Assembly (NCBI RefSeq): GCF_004339545.1
Contig: NZ_SMGD01000011.1
Location: 620,001 to 684,000, forward strand
Length of the DNA stretch: 64,000 bases
Direction of reading: 5' to 3'
Source: Celerinatantimonas diazotrophica
GTDB taxonomy: Bacteria; Pseudomonadota; Gammaproteobacteria; Enterobacterales; Celerinatantimonadaceae
Shown here: positions 1 through 9,381 of the stretch, piece by piece
Position numbering within the stretch: position 1 is the stretch's first letter
Layout of the letters: each line of letters starts with the position of its first letter
The notes under the pieces: generated by a model
The model's database searches: none
What the model was told of the DNA's origin: nothing
The model's input: the letters and a program-made list of their open reading frames with translations, nothing else
Made by a program: the position numbers and the translations under genes

Positions 1-177
1 CCATTGCGCATGGTTCTGTATCAAAGTATAACCACATTGACCACAACTCGCCGATTGCTCTGATTTTAGGTTGGGCAAAGGATTCACCCACCCACAGCAG
101 GGACAGATCATTGCATGCTGACACTCATCAACACCATTGTGTTCACTACAGAGCTGCGATGTCTGAGACTCAGCCAT
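1..177 (-). CDS. PqiA-like inner membrane protein, N-terminal part (runs off window)
   Basis: Only the first 59 codons are present. The ATG lies at 177-175 on the minus strand and the frame is open to the window edge. The visible peptide carries two zinc-ribbon cysteine pairs, CPCC at about residues 25-28 and CGQC at about 45-48. This is the pattern of the cytoplasmic N-terminus of paraquat-inducible protein A (PqiA/YebS), whose family partners with MCE proteins in envelope lipid transport. No membrane segment is visible yet, so the family call rests on the cysteine arrangement and the spacing to the start. The gene was too short for a standard ORF cut-off. A different zinc-ribbon protein remains possible. 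Confidence 0.55.
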   Translation of the reverse strand, partial: MAESQTSQLCSEHNGVDECQHAMICPCCGWVNPLPNLKSEQSASCGQCGYTLIQNHAQW

Positions 178-274
178 ATTGGCTTTCCTTGAAATGAAAA
201 AATCACTATCGTCAAAGTAAAAAATAGTTATATCATTTTTACTTTATCTTCAGGTACAAGTCACTATTGTTATG

Positions 275-425
275 CAAGGGCTGTTGAACTTTCGTGATTA
301 GTTTCGCAGCAATCTGAACGTTATTGCACCCTGTTGCTTCACTCATTAAGTGGCACAGACTGCGCCTCGTTCAAAATACGTTTAATTTGAACAAAATTTA
401 ACCTCATCAGATCAACAGTCCTTAG
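275..425 (-). mobile_element. Decayed 151-bp MITE copy (family of three in this window)
   Basis: The stretch matches, in reverse orientation, both ends of the longer elements at 12,373-12,639 and 29,734-30,002. The left edge reads AGGGCTGTTGAACTTT and the right edge ends GATCAACAGTCCTTAG, which are mutated forms of the CTAGGGACTGTTGACC inverted end. The centre is deleted: this copy is about 115 bp shorter, but it keeps the subterminal part containing GTTCAAAATACG. It has no coding capacity. The base changes and deletion suggest it is the oldest of the three copies. Confidence 0.7.
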
Positions 426-473
426 TCATAAAAACTCTTTAGAATATAGAACTATTATTGATATGCTAAACAA

Positions 474-523
474 GGGCAATGAAGCACTGGCGCGCGATGT
501 TAACCGCCAGTGCTTCATTGCCC
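474..523. repeat. Perfect 19-bp palindrome with 12-nt loop
   Basis: The arms at 474-492 and 505-523 are exact reverse complements, beginning GGGCAATGAAGC, around a 12-nt loop containing GTTAAC. On the plus strand no T-run follows. On the minus strand it is followed by TTGTTTAGC, which is only mildly U-rich. It lies just upstream of the mipA-like gene and no gene ends into it from either side, so a simple terminator role is not supported. It could be an RNA hairpin, an operator or a trace of an element. Confidence 0.75.
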
Positions 524-584
524 CTTAACATAATTATAAATTATCGATGCTATAGTGAATAATCAACTGAATATTAGGATGACC

Positions 585-1370
585 ATGAAACAGAAAAGAA
601 AAATTTTTCAATCTTTAGGGATATCTCTTGTGCTCAGCTTCATTCCTCTGTCGCAAGTGATGGCGGCACCTGCAAACGGATTGGCTATCGGTTTGGGCGT
701 GATGAGTGCTCCCCGTTATTCGGGTGCAAATGACAACCATATTATGGTTGTCCCCATTGTGAATGCGAAATACAACCAATTTTTCTTTGATATGCGCCGT
801 GGGCTTGGGATCCATCTCGATTTGCCAAACCAGTTTTATTTCGAGCAGTCGCTCGGCTATCGAAGTGGCCGCAAAGACAGTGACCAAACATGGGGCAATG
901 GCAGTGATGATCTAAAAGGGATGGGCGATATCGATTCAGCTTGGATCACCACCAGTAAAGTTGGCGTGCAGTTTAATCCACGAGTGTCATTAAGTTTTGA
1001 AGCGACCACCGCCTTAAATCATGATCAAGGCATTAATTATGGCCCGACACTCAGTGGTAACTTGCCGCTCAATGATAATTGGAGCATTAACGCCAGTGCC
1101 CACTGGCTCATGGCAACAGATGACTACACACAAACCTATTATGGGGTAGATTCAGGCCAAAGTACGCGAAGCGGATTTGCCCGATATCATACGGCTGGCG
1201 GCGGCTATGGCCATACCCTTAATCTAACATTAGCCAAACAATTCAGCCCACAACTGTCGGCAAATATTTTACTAAGCTATACCCATTTAAGCTCAAAAGT
1301 GGCAGACAGCGACGTCGTTAAAGATGACAATAATCTGACGACGGGGATTTTAGCGACCTATAGGTTTTAG
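585..1370 (+). CDS. mipA: MipA/OmpV family outer membrane beta-barrel protein
   Basis: I choose the ATG at 585 (261 aa). AGGA at 576-579 is well spaced from it, and the protein then opens with MKQKRK plus a hydrophobic stretch ending in VMAAPA, a normal signal peptide with an AxA cleavage site. In-frame starts at 555 (GTG) and 579 (ATG) would put a polar extension before it. The mature protein has alternating short beta segments, a segment reading GLGVMSAPRYSGA near its N-terminus and a C-terminal ATYRF ending in Phe, as outer membrane barrels do. MipA of E. coli is described as a scaffold for murein synthase MltA and PBP1B; OmpV proteins are general porin-like antigens. The gene stands alone and ends in a terminator shared with uxuB. 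Confidence 0.85.
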   Translation: MKQKRKIFQSLGISLVLSFIPLSQVMAAPANGLAIGLGVMSAPRYSGANDNHIMVVPIVNAKYNQFFFDMRRGLGIHLDLPNQFYFEQSLGYRSGRKDSDQTWGNGSDDLKGMGDIDSAWITTSKVGVQFNPRVSLSFEATTALNHDQGINYGPTLSGNLPLNDNWSINASAHWLMATDDYTQTYYGVDSGQSTRSGFARYHTAGGGYGHTLNLTLAKQFSPQLSANILLSYTHLSSKVADSDVVKDDNNLTTGILATYRF

Positions 1371-1390
1371 CTGTAATGGCGCAAATTTTA

Positions 1391-1433
1391 AAGAGAAAGG
1401 CTGATGATGACTCATCAACCTTTCTCTTGTTTG
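1391..1433. terminator. Bidirectional terminator between mipA and uxuB
   Basis: AGAGAAAGG at 1392-1400 and TGATGA at 1402-1407 pair with TCATCA at 1412-1417 and CCTTTCTCT at 1419-1427. TGTTT follows on the plus strand and TTTAAAATTT on the minus strand. It separates two convergent genes. Confidence 0.75.
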
Positions 1434-1446
1434 AGCGCTTCGAAAA

Positions 1447-2922
1447 CTATAACGATTTCACTAATTGTGCAACGGCACCTTTGGCACCGAGTTCCAGCAC
1501 ACTTTGATACGCCAGTTCAATAGCACTAATAAATGTTTTATTGGCGGCAAGTTCTTTAGGAAAGATTGCCTCAACTCCGAGCAATCGGCTCACGACCGCC
1601 ACATTTAATCCGGCTTTATCGCAAATTGCTCTTAATTCTGCAGCCATGGGATCGGCAACTTCGATCGGTTGATCTTTTTCGTCGACGCCAGAGACATAAC
1701 GCATCCACCCCGCGATAGCCAAGGCTAAACAGGAAAAATCTTGCCCTTTAGCCAAATGGAATTGAACCGATTTGAGCATCCGTTGTGGTAATTTTTGACT
1801 ACCATCCATGGCAATTTGCCAAGTCCGATGATGCAGGTTTGGGTTGGCAAAACGCTCTAGCAAGGAGTCTGCATAAGCATTTAAATCCACCCCTTGAACA
1901 CTGAGCGTCGGCACCTGTTCTTTAAGCATCAAGGCTTTGGCAGCCTGTCGATAGTCATCATTCGCAACACTCTGAGCAATGGTTTCATAGCCCCCTAAAT
2001 AGCCCAGATAAGCTAAGAATGAGTGGCTCCCGTTGAGCATTCGTAGTTTCATCTCTTCAAATGGCACCACATCCTCAACTAACTGCGCCCCAACCTTTTC
2101 CCACTCGGGGCGCCCAGCAACAAAGCGATCTTCAACGACCCATTGTCGAAATGGTTCACAAACAATACTACATGGATCGGTGACTCCCCCTAACAACTCA
2201 GTGACTTGCTGATAAGAATCCGTCGTCATTGCCGGTACAATGCGATCAACCATCGTACATGGGAAGGTCACATTTTTTTCAATCCATGTAGCAAGCTCGC
2301 CATCGAGGACTTTGGCATAGTCCAATACAACCTGCGCGACGACTTCACCGTTGCCTTGAATGTTATCGCAAGATAAGACCGTAAAAGGTTTTACTCCAGC
2401 ATCTTTGCGCATTTTAAGTGCCTGAACAATATAACCAATCGCCGATTTTGGTTGCTCAGGAGTTGCCAGATCGTGGGCAATGGAAGGGTTCTGCTGATCG
2501 AGATGACCACTGGCATCAGCACAATAGCCTTTTTCAGTGATGGTCATTGATACAATGGCCACCTCAGGATTAGCCAGTTTGTTTAATATCGTCTCAATCC
2601 CATCAAGGGCCGGATGCAACGACTCACACACCGAGCCACTAATGCGAACTTGAGTCTCATGAGCTCCTTTTTCAACAACTGTGTAGCAATGTTCCTGAGC
2701 ACGCAATTTTTTAATCTGCTCTTCTCCCCCAATTAGGCTGATTTCACATAGCCCCCAATCTGTATGTTGCTGATTGGCTAAATCACTCATAAATAGCCCC
2801 TGATGAGCACGGTGAAACGCGCCAAAGCCAAGATGAACCCATTTTGGCTTTAACTGACTGCGATCGAAGCTGGGGCGTTTGACAGCATCAGGTAATGTCG
2901 CATTTGCAATGGTTTGTTGCAT
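1447..2922 (-). CDS. uxuB: Fructuronate reductase (D-mannonate oxidoreductase) UxuB
   Basis: The 491-aa protein belongs to the mannitol dehydrogenase family. It catalyses NAD-dependent interconversion of D-fructuronate and D-mannonate, the step before UxuA in glucuronate catabolism. It has the N-terminal dinucleotide-binding region WVHLGFGAFHRAHQ (about residues 28-41) and the block KLRMLNGSHSFLAYLGYLGG (about 292-311), with the Lys and Asn/His of the family catalytic signature. It tracks E. coli UxuB along its whole length. Its ATG shares one base with the stop of the upstream GH31 gene (TAATG), so translation is probably coupled. It is the last gene of the leftward arm of the uronate regulon. 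Confidence 0.93.
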   Translation of the reverse strand: MQQTIANATLPDAVKRPSFDRSQLKPKWVHLGFGAFHRAHQGLFMSDLANQQHTDWGLCEISLIGGEEQIKKLRAQEHCYTVVEKGAHETQVRISGSVCESLHPALDGIETILNKLANPEVAIVSMTITEKGYCADASGHLDQQNPSIAHDLATPEQPKSAIGYIVQALKMRKDAGVKPFTVLSCDNIQGNGEVVAQVVLDYAKVLDGELATWIEKNVTFPCTMVDRIVPAMTTDSYQQVTELLGGVTDPCSIVCEPFRQWVVEDRFVAGRPEWEKVGAQLVEDVVPFEEMKLRMLNGSHSFLAYLGYLGGYETIAQSVANDDYRQAAKALMLKEQVPTLSVQGVDLNAYADSLLERFANPNLHHRTWQIAMDGSQKLPQRMLKSVQFHLAKGQDFSCLALAIAGWMRYVSGVDEKDQPIEVADPMAAELRAICDKAGLNVAVVSRLLGVEAIFPKELAANKTFISAIELAYQSVLELGAKGAVAQLVKSL

Positions 2923-5321
2923 TAGGAGAGCTCCTGTGGAATCGCTGACAATGCAATAGCATCATCAGCATGGTAAAGAGATTGGTTCACATAGATTGGT
3001 CGATGTTCGCTTTGTGGTAACATCAGTTCAATCGATTGGTAAGCCGGTTTGAACTGCCCTCGGGCTTTTATCGTCAACTCAATTTTATCGAGGCTACTTT
3101 GCATTTTGAGCTGTAATTGCAGAAAATCCCCGTCCTGATAAGCAAAACTTTGCCCATCATCATCAAATAACTCACATTCGCTGTAACCACACCCTTGATG
3201 AGCAAAAATAGCCAATACCCGCCGCCGATCCAAAACACTGGCAAATCGCTGGCAGTGTGGACTTTGAGCGATGATTGATCCGCCTCGCACTAACAGTGGC
3301 AACGTTTCAAGAGGAGCATCAAGACAAATACTTTGCCCCCCACTGTACCATTGACCTGTATAAAAGTTATACCAACCATGTGCCTCGGCGGGCAAATAAA
3401 CACGGCGCTGACGCTGATTCGGTTCAACGACAGATGCCACTAATAGCTCGCGCCCCAGCATAAAATCGTCGTTTTCCGCAAAAGTGTGTTCATCCGACTC
3501 ATAATTATAGAAGGTCGGACGGATCATAGGTTCATCAAACCGATGAGCTCGCCAAAGCAAATTGTAAAAATAGGGTGCGAGCCAATAACGCAGCTCAATA
3601 GCCCGGCGAATAATTGGAGTCACCTCTGGATACATCCAGGGCTCATTGACCGTCCCATCATCGTTCCATGAGTGAATGGTAAAGCGAGGATGCATCACAC
3701 CATTTTGCACCCACCGAGCAAATAACTCAGGATCCGGTTTATCCCCCGCAAAACCGCCCACATCATGGCCGATGTTATAAAGCCCCGACAAACTCATACC
3801 CAATCCCATTTTGATGTTATAGCGTAGTGATTCCCAGTTGGTTAAGTTATCACCACTCCAGGTTTGCACGTAGCGGTTCATCCCCGGGCACCCTGAACGC
3901 GAGATCAAATATGGACGCAAGTCAGAATGAAACTGCTGCTGCGCTTCATAGGAAGCACGCATCATTAATAAAGGCTGCAGAGGTCGGATTAGACCAATGG
4001 GTAATGGCTTACCGAATCCGTGACAACGAGCACCACTATCCCAGATCTCAAACTCATTATTATCATTCCAGGTTGAATCAATCCCTTTGGCTAAAAGTTG
4101 CTGCGTCACCTGTTGCTGCCACCAACGAATGGTCGCTGGATTGGTAAAATCAAGGTGTGACCCCGATGCATCCCAGAACACTGATTGCTCGGGCTCATCA
4201 CTTTCTGAATCACGAATAAATAGCCCTTGCTCTTTGACCTGCTGATACAGCGGGTGGTCATGGAGCAGGCACGGTTTAATATTGGCCGCCAGTTGCATAT
4301 GCGCTTGGTGAAAATGTGCCGACATCCCTTCTGGATCAGGCACTTTGTCATGGTTCCAGTGAAAGACATAACGTTTATCACCAATGGAGGTATAACCCGA
4401 AGACAATTGAAAGGAGTCACAGGGAATTTGATAATCATGGCAATGGTCGATAAATCCTTCGAGTTGCTCCTGAGCATTCTCAGCATCGGTATAACGCATC
4501 GTCGAGCCGCTATAACCTAAACTCCATTTAGGGCCAAATGCAGTTCCCCCTGTAATATGGGTATATTGCTCGGTCACCTCGGCAATGCTCGGACCATAAA
4601 TAAAGTAGTAATCTAATTCGCCATCCTCAGCACGATAACCGGAAAACTGCGCATGGTAGTTATCTTTTTCGTTGCCTAGATCAAACCAACAACTGGCGAG
4701 GTTATCGTAAAACAAGCCAAAACTCTGCCCCGCCGGTGTGCGAGTCAGATAAAATGGGATATGTTTATAGAGCGGATCCGTGCTTCTAGCACTATAGCCC
4801 ATGGCATCGAGATTGCGCATTTCAAAACGCCGACCACAACGGTTCAACTCTCCGGCCTTTTCACCTAACCCATAATAGCGAACATCTTTTTCACGACTCA
4901 CAAAATGGGCCACTTTATGAGAGTCAACGCCCAACTGATAAGCACTGGTTTTACGATCGCATAATATCGGTTGCCACTGACCATGAGCATCTTGGCCCTC
5001 CCAACTGAGGTATAGTGGCTGGTGGACACTTAAACGCAAGCAACTCGTTTCAATGACGAGCGTCTCATCTTGCATTTGGCAGCGATAATCAGGCAACGAG
5101 AATCCTGCACAATCAAAGCGATCTCGCCCAGCAAATGGCACATCTTGATTCGGGGCAATGCTCCAAGTCGAAGGCATACGAACTTCATTATTTTTCGCCA
5201 ACCAGACACGAATAATATGCTCTTCTAACACGAACAGGTGCATCACATGTTTGTCGTCACAGACCAATTCAATATGATTATTTTGTTGTTGACCCAGCTG
5301 CCAATTTTTTATTGTCTTCAT
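2922..5321 (-). CDS. Glycoside hydrolase family 31 protein
   Basis: I choose the ATG at 5321 (799 aa), preceded by GGGGA. The frame also opens at a TTG one codon earlier. GH31 hallmarks are present: nucleophile motif WNDNNE (Asp near residue 420) and acid/base motif WSGDN (Asp near 491), followed by the conserved SLSGLYNIGHDVGGF. There is no signal peptide, so the enzyme is probably cytoplasmic and acts on imported oligosaccharides. GH31 includes alpha-glucosidases, alpha-xylosidases, alpha-galactosidases and sulfoquinovosidases; the exact specificity cannot be read here. Its place between the TRAP permease and uxuB suggests an alpha-glycoside that contains or releases a hexuronate. It lies 14 bp after the TRAP large subunit. 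Confidence 0.85.
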   Translation of the reverse strand: MKTIKNWQLGQQQNNHIELVCDDKHVMHLFVLEEHIIRVWLAKNNEVRMPSTWSIAPNQDVPFAGRDRFDCAGFSLPDYRCQMQDETLVIETSCLRLSVHQPLYLSWEGQDAHGQWQPILCDRKTSAYQLGVDSHKVAHFVSREKDVRYYGLGEKAGELNRCGRRFEMRNLDAMGYSARSTDPLYKHIPFYLTRTPAGQSFGLFYDNLASCWFDLGNEKDNYHAQFSGYRAEDGELDYYFIYGPSIAEVTEQYTHITGGTAFGPKWSLGYSGSTMRYTDAENAQEQLEGFIDHCHDYQIPCDSFQLSSGYTSIGDKRYVFHWNHDKVPDPEGMSAHFHQAHMQLAANIKPCLLHDHPLYQQVKEQGLFIRDSESDEPEQSVFWDASGSHLDFTNPATIRWWQQQVTQQLLAKGIDSTWNDNNEFEIWDSGARCHGFGKPLPIGLIRPLQPLLMMRASYEAQQQFHSDLRPYLISRSGCPGMNRYVQTWSGDNLTNWESLRYNIKMGLGMSLSGLYNIGHDVGGFAGDKPDPELFARWVQNGVMHPRFTIHSWNDDGTVNEPWMYPEVTPIIRRAIELRYWLAPYFYNLLWRAHRFDEPMIRPTFYNYESDEHTFAENDDFMLGRELLVASVVEPNQRQRRVYLPAEAHGWYNFYTGQWYSGGQSICLDAPLETLPLLVRGGSIIAQSPHCQRFASVLDRRRVLAIFAHQGCGYSECELFDDDGQSFAYQDGDFLQLQLKMQSSLDKIELTIKARGQFKPAYQSIELMLPQSEHRPIYVNQSLYHADDAIALSAIPQELS

Positions 5322-5335
5322 CAAAATCCCCGAAA

Positions 5336-6637
5336 TTAATAGCCTAATAATTCATGCGGTAAAAACAGGCTGATTTGCGGTATAAACGTCACCAACATCA
5401 AGGCCACCACCAAGACTGCATAAAAAGGCAACATCGGTTTAATCACTTTATCAATCGCAACTTTACTCACAGAACACCCAATAAACAGCGCACTGCCCAC
5501 GGGAGGCGTACAAATCCCAATACATAAGTTAAAAGTCATGATAATCCCAAAATGCACCGGATCGATGCCGATATCACTGGCGATAGGCAAAAATATAGGG
5601 GTAAAGATTAACAGCGCCGGAGTCATGTCCATAAAAACCCCAACAATTAACAATATGATGTTAATCATGAACATAATCACCAAGGGATTTTGTGAAACGG
5701 CATTGAGTGCATCACTAATCATGTATGGAATGTCACCATTAGCCATCGCCCACGACATTCCCATGGAAGTCCCAACGAGCAGTAAGACAATGGAAGTCGT
5801 CATCGCCGATTCAAGAATGATTTTCGGCAAATCACGGATTTTTACTTCCCGGTAAAAACCTACGGCCAAAATCAATGTATATATCACCGCCACCGCAGAG
5901 GCTTCTGTTGCGGTAAAAATACCGCCAATAATCCCACCAATAATTATAAAGATTAAAAACAGTGAAGGCAGTGCATCCAATGTACAACGGATAAACATTG
6001 CAATGGTGGGGCGTTCAGAAACCGGATAACCCCGGCGCTTGGCGAGAAAGCCCGCCACTAACATCAAGCTGCCCCCCATCAAAATCCCCGGTAAGTAACC
6101 CGCTAAAAACAGCGCTGCAATCGAAGTTCCTCCCGAAACTAATGAGTAAACAATGAACGTGTTACTCGGTGGGATCAGCAGCCCAGTTGGACACGACGCA
6201 ATGTTCACCGCCGCTGAAAATGCTTCATCGTAGCCTTCTCTTTTCTGAATGGGGGCCATGGTGCCACCAACAGCCGCAGCTGCGGCTACCGCCGAGCCAG
6301 AAATCGAGCCAAACATCATATTGGCTAATACATTACAATGTGCCAAAGAGCCGGGTAATCGCCCACCTAAAACCTTGGCAAAATTAATCAGCCGTATCGC
6401 AATCCCACCTTGGTTCATAATGTTGCCAGCCAGAATGAAAAACGGAATTGCGAGCAGAGAAAAACTATCTAATCCAGATGCCATTTTCTGGGAAACAACC
6501 GTAATGGCCGGATCCAGTGGCAGTGATAATAAAATAGTGGCCAGCGATGACAACCCAATCGCAAAAGATACGGGGATCCCAAGCACGAGCATCACCGCAA
6601 AACTACCAAATAACGTTAAAATAACCAGCCAGTCCAT
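5336..6637 (-). CDS. TRAP transporter large permease subunit (DctM/UxaM type)
   Basis: The 433-aa protein is almost entirely hydrophobic, with about 12 membrane segments, and has the usual length of the TRAP DctM subunit, the cation-coupled translocation channel. Family-typical stretches include GIPVSFAIG near residue 20 and the SCPTGLLIPPSNTFIVYS region near 150, which lies in the substrate-gating part of the family. It starts 11 bp after the small subunit, and the matching binding protein is divergently transcribed at 7,525. With uxuA/uxuB and a UxuR-like regulator as neighbours, a hexuronate or uronate-containing glycoside is the likely cargo (inference). Confidence 0.9.
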   Translation of the reverse strand: MDWLVILTLFGSFAVMLVLGIPVSFAIGLSSLATILLSLPLDPAITVVSQKMASGLDSFSLLAIPFFILAGNIMNQGGIAIRLINFAKVLGGRLPGSLAHCNVLANMMFGSISGSAVAAAAAVGGTMAPIQKREGYDEAFSAAVNIASCPTGLLIPPSNTFIVYSLVSGGTSIAALFLAGYLPGILMGGSLMLVAGFLAKRRGYPVSERPTIAMFIRCTLDALPSLFLIFIIIGGIIGGIFTATEASAVAVIYTLILAVGFYREVKIRDLPKIILESAMTTSIVLLLVGTSMGMSWAMANGDIPYMISDALNAVSQNPLVIMFMINIILLIVGVFMDMTPALLIFTPIFLPIASDIGIDPVHFGIIMTFNLCIGICTPPVGSALFIGCSVSKVAIDKVIKPMLPFYAVLVVALMLVTFIPQISLFLPHELLGY

Positions 6638-6648
6638 GAGCGCCGCCT

Positions 6649-7188
6649 TTAGTTTTTATTGAGAACTTGTGAGTGTGATTTTTCATCTTCAGGGTGTTTT
6701 GCCGGGGCGAATAACAACTGAAGTTTTTCATAACCAAAAACGATGCTGTAAAAAATCATCATGACACCACTGAATGGAATAGCCAGATACACATACCCCA
6801 TCTGAATTCCCAGAGCTGGAGACACCTGTCCTGTCTGCAACGTTCTGAGCATTAAGCCCCCACCCCCATAGACCATGACCAATCCACAAAAAAGCGCAAT
6901 GGCAATTTGGATAACCAATTGTGAAAAAGCCTTACGCCGTCCCTGCAATTTCATCGTTAACAAATCAATTGCCAGATGGCGTTGTTTACCGGTGGTATAA
7001 GCGGCACCAATTAAACCCACCCATATAAATAGAAAACGTGCTAATTCGTCCGTAAACGTGCTTGGCGTTCCCAGAACATACCGTGAGAAAACCTGCCAGC
7101 ACACACACACTACCAATAAACACGAAATGAGTACTGTCAAAAACGCTAAAAACTTATCGACAGATTTGACCAATCTATCTTTAATCAT
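6649..7188 (-). CDS. TRAP transporter small permease subunit (DctQ type)
   Basis: The 179-aa protein has four predicted membrane helices. The region RYVLGTPSTFTDELARFLFIWVGLIGAA (about residues 35-62) is the recognisable DctQ core. DctQ subunits bind and stabilise the large DctM channel in the inner membrane. It is the first gene of the leftward transcript, which continues into the large subunit, the GH31 gene and uxuB with gaps of 11, 14 and -1 bp. The divergent promoter region of the uronate regulon lies immediately upstream. Confidence 0.88.
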   Translation of the reverse strand: MIKDRLVKSVDKFLAFLTVLISCLLVVCVCWQVFSRYVLGTPSTFTDELARFLFIWVGLIGAAYTTGKQRHLAIDLLTMKLQGRRKAFSQLVIQIAIALFCGLVMVYGGGGLMLRTLQTGQVSPALGIQMGYVYLAIPFSGVMMIFYSIVFGYEKLQLLFAPAKHPEDEKSHSQVLNKN

Positions 7189-7284
7189 ATTTCAACCCAT
7201 TCGCCCCAAAGGTTAACCCAACCTGATCAAAATAATCAGAGACTTCTTTCGAGCTAGACGGTATGAAATTGTTTGACAGATTTA

Positions 7285-7383
7285 AGTGATACTAATCACA
7301 ATTATATTTATATTGGTTTAACGATTTATCAATAATGCGCTCAAGATCCAATTCTATAATAAATTTGGTTGACTGGTTAACCA
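7285..7383. promoter_or_regulatory. Divergent control region of the uronate regulon: CRP-like site and GntR operators
   Basis: Within the 336-bp gap between dctQ and dctP I see a CRP-like palindrome AGTGA-N6-TCACA at 7285-7300. A TATAAT hexamer lies at 7355-7360. The palindrome TGGTTAACCA is at 7374-7383, with half-site-like TTGGTT at 7365-7370 and TTGGTTTAAC at 7314-7323. UxuR/ExuR of enterics bind TTGGT..ACCAA-type sites, so these suit repression by the GntR protein at 8,588. The operator placed just after the -10 would block the rightward promoter. CRP activation would fit catabolite repression. Confidence 0.6.
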
Positions 7384-7524
7384 ATTCCTACCTAGCATTA
7401 ACTTGCGGTCCACATAAGAGGCTCTATAGCCAACTCACTGATTAAACAGGACGCCTAATCAGCCCAAGTGATGACATGACCTAGACCATGTCCAAACTTA
7501 AAATTAAGAAGATAGGATACCCGT

Positions 7525-8508
7525 ATGACCACGCACAAACTGATGTTTAAACTGCTCACTGCAACAGCGCTTGTTGGATTATCAACCTCCAGTTATGCGA
7601 TTACGCTCAAGCTAAGCCATAACCAAAGCCGTAACCATCCCGTTCATAAAGCAATGCTTTATATGGCTAAAGAAGCAGCCAAATATTCAGATGGAGATCT
7701 TAAAATTCGCATTTATCCAAATGCGCAACTGGGCACCCAACGAGAATCATTAGAACTGGTGCAAAATGGCGCATTAGCGATGGCTAAATCAAATGCAGCA
7801 GAGCTAGAGTCATTTGATAAAGAATACAAAGCTTTCAGCATGCCGTATCTGTTTAAAAATCGTGAAGAATTCTACAAAATATTACAAAGTAAAATTGGCC
7901 AGGAAATTCTACAATCCTCCAAATCCGAAGGATTTATTGGGTTGACTTATTACGATGCAGGATCACGGAGCTTTTATGCGAAAAAACCCATCCGCAGCCC
8001 AGCCGATTTAAAAGGAATGAAAATTCGTGTACAGCCTAGCCCAACGGCTGTGCGAATGGTCCAGTTATTAGGGGGAAACCCAACACCTCTCGCCTTTGGT
8101 GAACTATACACCGCATTGCAACAAGGCGTTGTTGATGCTGCCGAAAATAATGTTACGGCGCTGACCATCAGCCGTCATGGCGAAGTTGCTAAATATTATA
8201 GTATGGATGAACATGCCATGATTCCGGATGTATTAGTGATCTCCACCAAAGTCTGGAACAAATTACCTCCTAAAGATCAAAAAGCGCTGAAAAAAGCGGC
8301 CGATGAATCCATGATGAAAATGAAAACCCTATGGGCAGTAGACGCGAAAAAAGCCATTAACAAAGCGAAAAACTCAATGGGGGTTAAATTTATCAAAGTC
8401 GATAAAGCCCCATTTAAAAAAGCAGTTCAGCCGATGTATCAAGAACTCAAACAAAATGATCCTAAACTGTATAAATTGGTTGACCAAATTGAAAAAGCGC
8501 AGCAATAA
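7525..8508 (+). CDS. TRAP transporter periplasmic solute-binding protein (DctP family)
   Basis: The 327-aa protein has an N-terminal signal peptide (KLMFKLLTATALVGLSTSSYA) and then the DctP fold. Recognisable parts are LKLSHNQSRNHPVHKAM at the mature N-terminus, the region KIRVQPSPTAVRMVQLLGGNPTPL (about residues 163-186) with the Arg that grips the substrate carboxylate in the family, and QQGVVDAAENN (about 204-214). It delivers a carboxylate ligand to the DctQM membrane pair encoded divergently. The RBS AGGATA precedes the ATG. The UxuR-like regulator gene and uxuA follow on the same strand, so a uronate ligand is likely. Confidence 0.92.
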   Translation: MTTHKLMFKLLTATALVGLSTSSYAITLKLSHNQSRNHPVHKAMLYMAKEAAKYSDGDLKIRIYPNAQLGTQRESLELVQNGALAMAKSNAAELESFDKEYKAFSMPYLFKNREEFYKILQSKIGQEILQSSKSEGFIGLTYYDAGSRSFYAKKPIRSPADLKGMKIRVQPSPTAVRMVQLLGGNPTPLAFGELYTALQQGVVDAAENNVTALTISRHGEVAKYYSMDEHAMIPDVLVISTKVWNKLPPKDQKALKKAADESMMKMKTLWAVDAKKAINKAKNSMGVKFIKVDKAPFKKAVQPMYQELKQNDPKLYKLVDQIEKAQQ

Positions 8509-8587
8509 TTAGCCTTCATGTATGTTGTGCAGCCATTTTGTCCGTATGGGTTTCGCACAAACCAACAGGATAGAAGATAGGTTAAAT

Positions 8588-9355
8588 ATGTTACCCAAAG
8601 AACCAAAACGACAATACCAGGCGATCGGCCTGAAACTGCACGGCTTAATTGCACAAGGCACCTATGAGGTAGGTGATCGCCTACCTCCCGAACGTGAGAT
8701 TGCGCTCTTATATGGCGTCAACCGGGCGGTTGTTCGAGAAGCCTTAATCATGCTGGAGCTGGAAGGGTTAATCGAAATCCGTAAAGGTTCTGGCATCTAT
8801 GTGATTGCCCAACCAGAGCCGCAAAGCCAACAAGCTACCCCAGAGAGCATCGCTAAACCGGATGATATCGGGCCCTTTGAATATCTTCAGGCCCGCCAGT
8901 TATTTGAAAGCCAGCTAGCAGAGCTGGCAGCTTTACAAGTGACAAAAAATGATATTAAAGCGATGAATCAGGCCCTTGTGAATGAGCAGCAAGCTCTTGC
9001 TAGTGGCGACAATAGCTATGATGGGGATAAAAATTTCCATCTAGCCATTGCCAAAGCGACCCAGAACAGCCTTTTGGAAGATATGTTGGAAGCCTTATGG
9101 CAACGCCGTACCAATAGCCCAATGTGGAAAAAGTTACATACCCACATTATTAACCAAAGTTATCGGCAAGAGTGGCTCGGTGATCATCAGAAAATTTTAA
9201 CGGCTATCAAGATGAAAAACCCACAAGAAGCAAAAGAATCAATGTGGCAGCATCTGGAAAATGTTAAACAGCGGTTATTTGAACTATCCGATGTCAACGA
9301 CCCTGAATTTGACGGTTATTTATTTGCTTCCGCCCCTTTAAAAGTGCAGCAGTAA
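8588..9355 (+). CDS. uxuR: GntR-family (FadR subfamily) regulator, UxuR-like
   Basis: I start it at ATG 8588 (255 aa), with AGATAGGT just upstream, giving [14 protein letters not shown], which aligns with the N-terminus of enteric UxuR. The ATG at 8522 would add 22 unrelated residues. The winged-helix domain (about residues 10-75) contains [23 protein letters not shown], the GntR recognition helix, followed by the wing RKGSGIYV. The C-terminal helical FCD ligand domain has the expected acidic and His residues ([18 protein letters not shown]). It probably represses both arms of the cluster through the TGGTTAACCA-type sites and is relieved by fructuronate or mannonate, as known for UxuR (inference). 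Confidence 0.85.
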   Translation: MLPKEPKRQYQAIGLKLHGLIAQGTYEVGDRLPPEREIALLYGVNRAVVREALIMLELEGLIEIRKGSGIYVIAQPEPQSQQATPESIAKPDDIGPFEYLQARQLFESQLAELAALQVTKNDIKAMNQALVNEQQALASGDNSYDGDKNFHLAIAKATQNSLLEDMLEALWQRRTNSPMWKKLHTHIINQSYRQEWLGDHQKILTAIKMKNPQEAKESMWQHLENVKQRLFELSDVNDPEFDGYLFASAPLKVQQ

Positions 9356-9381
9356 GAAAAAATAACAATAGAGAGATTTTT

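Noticed and set aside
275-425. Reading the first MITE copy as a promoter or regulatory hairpin
   Set aside because: Its sequence matches both ends of the two longer copies, so an element remnant explains it better.
4106-4486. 126-codon frame overlapping the GH31 gene on the same strand in another phase
   Set aside because: It lies entirely inside the GH31 coding sequence, whose motifs and length are well supported.
8522-8587. Upstream ATG for the UxuR-like regulator
   Set aside because: The extra 22 residues have no family match, and ATG 8588 has its own RBS.
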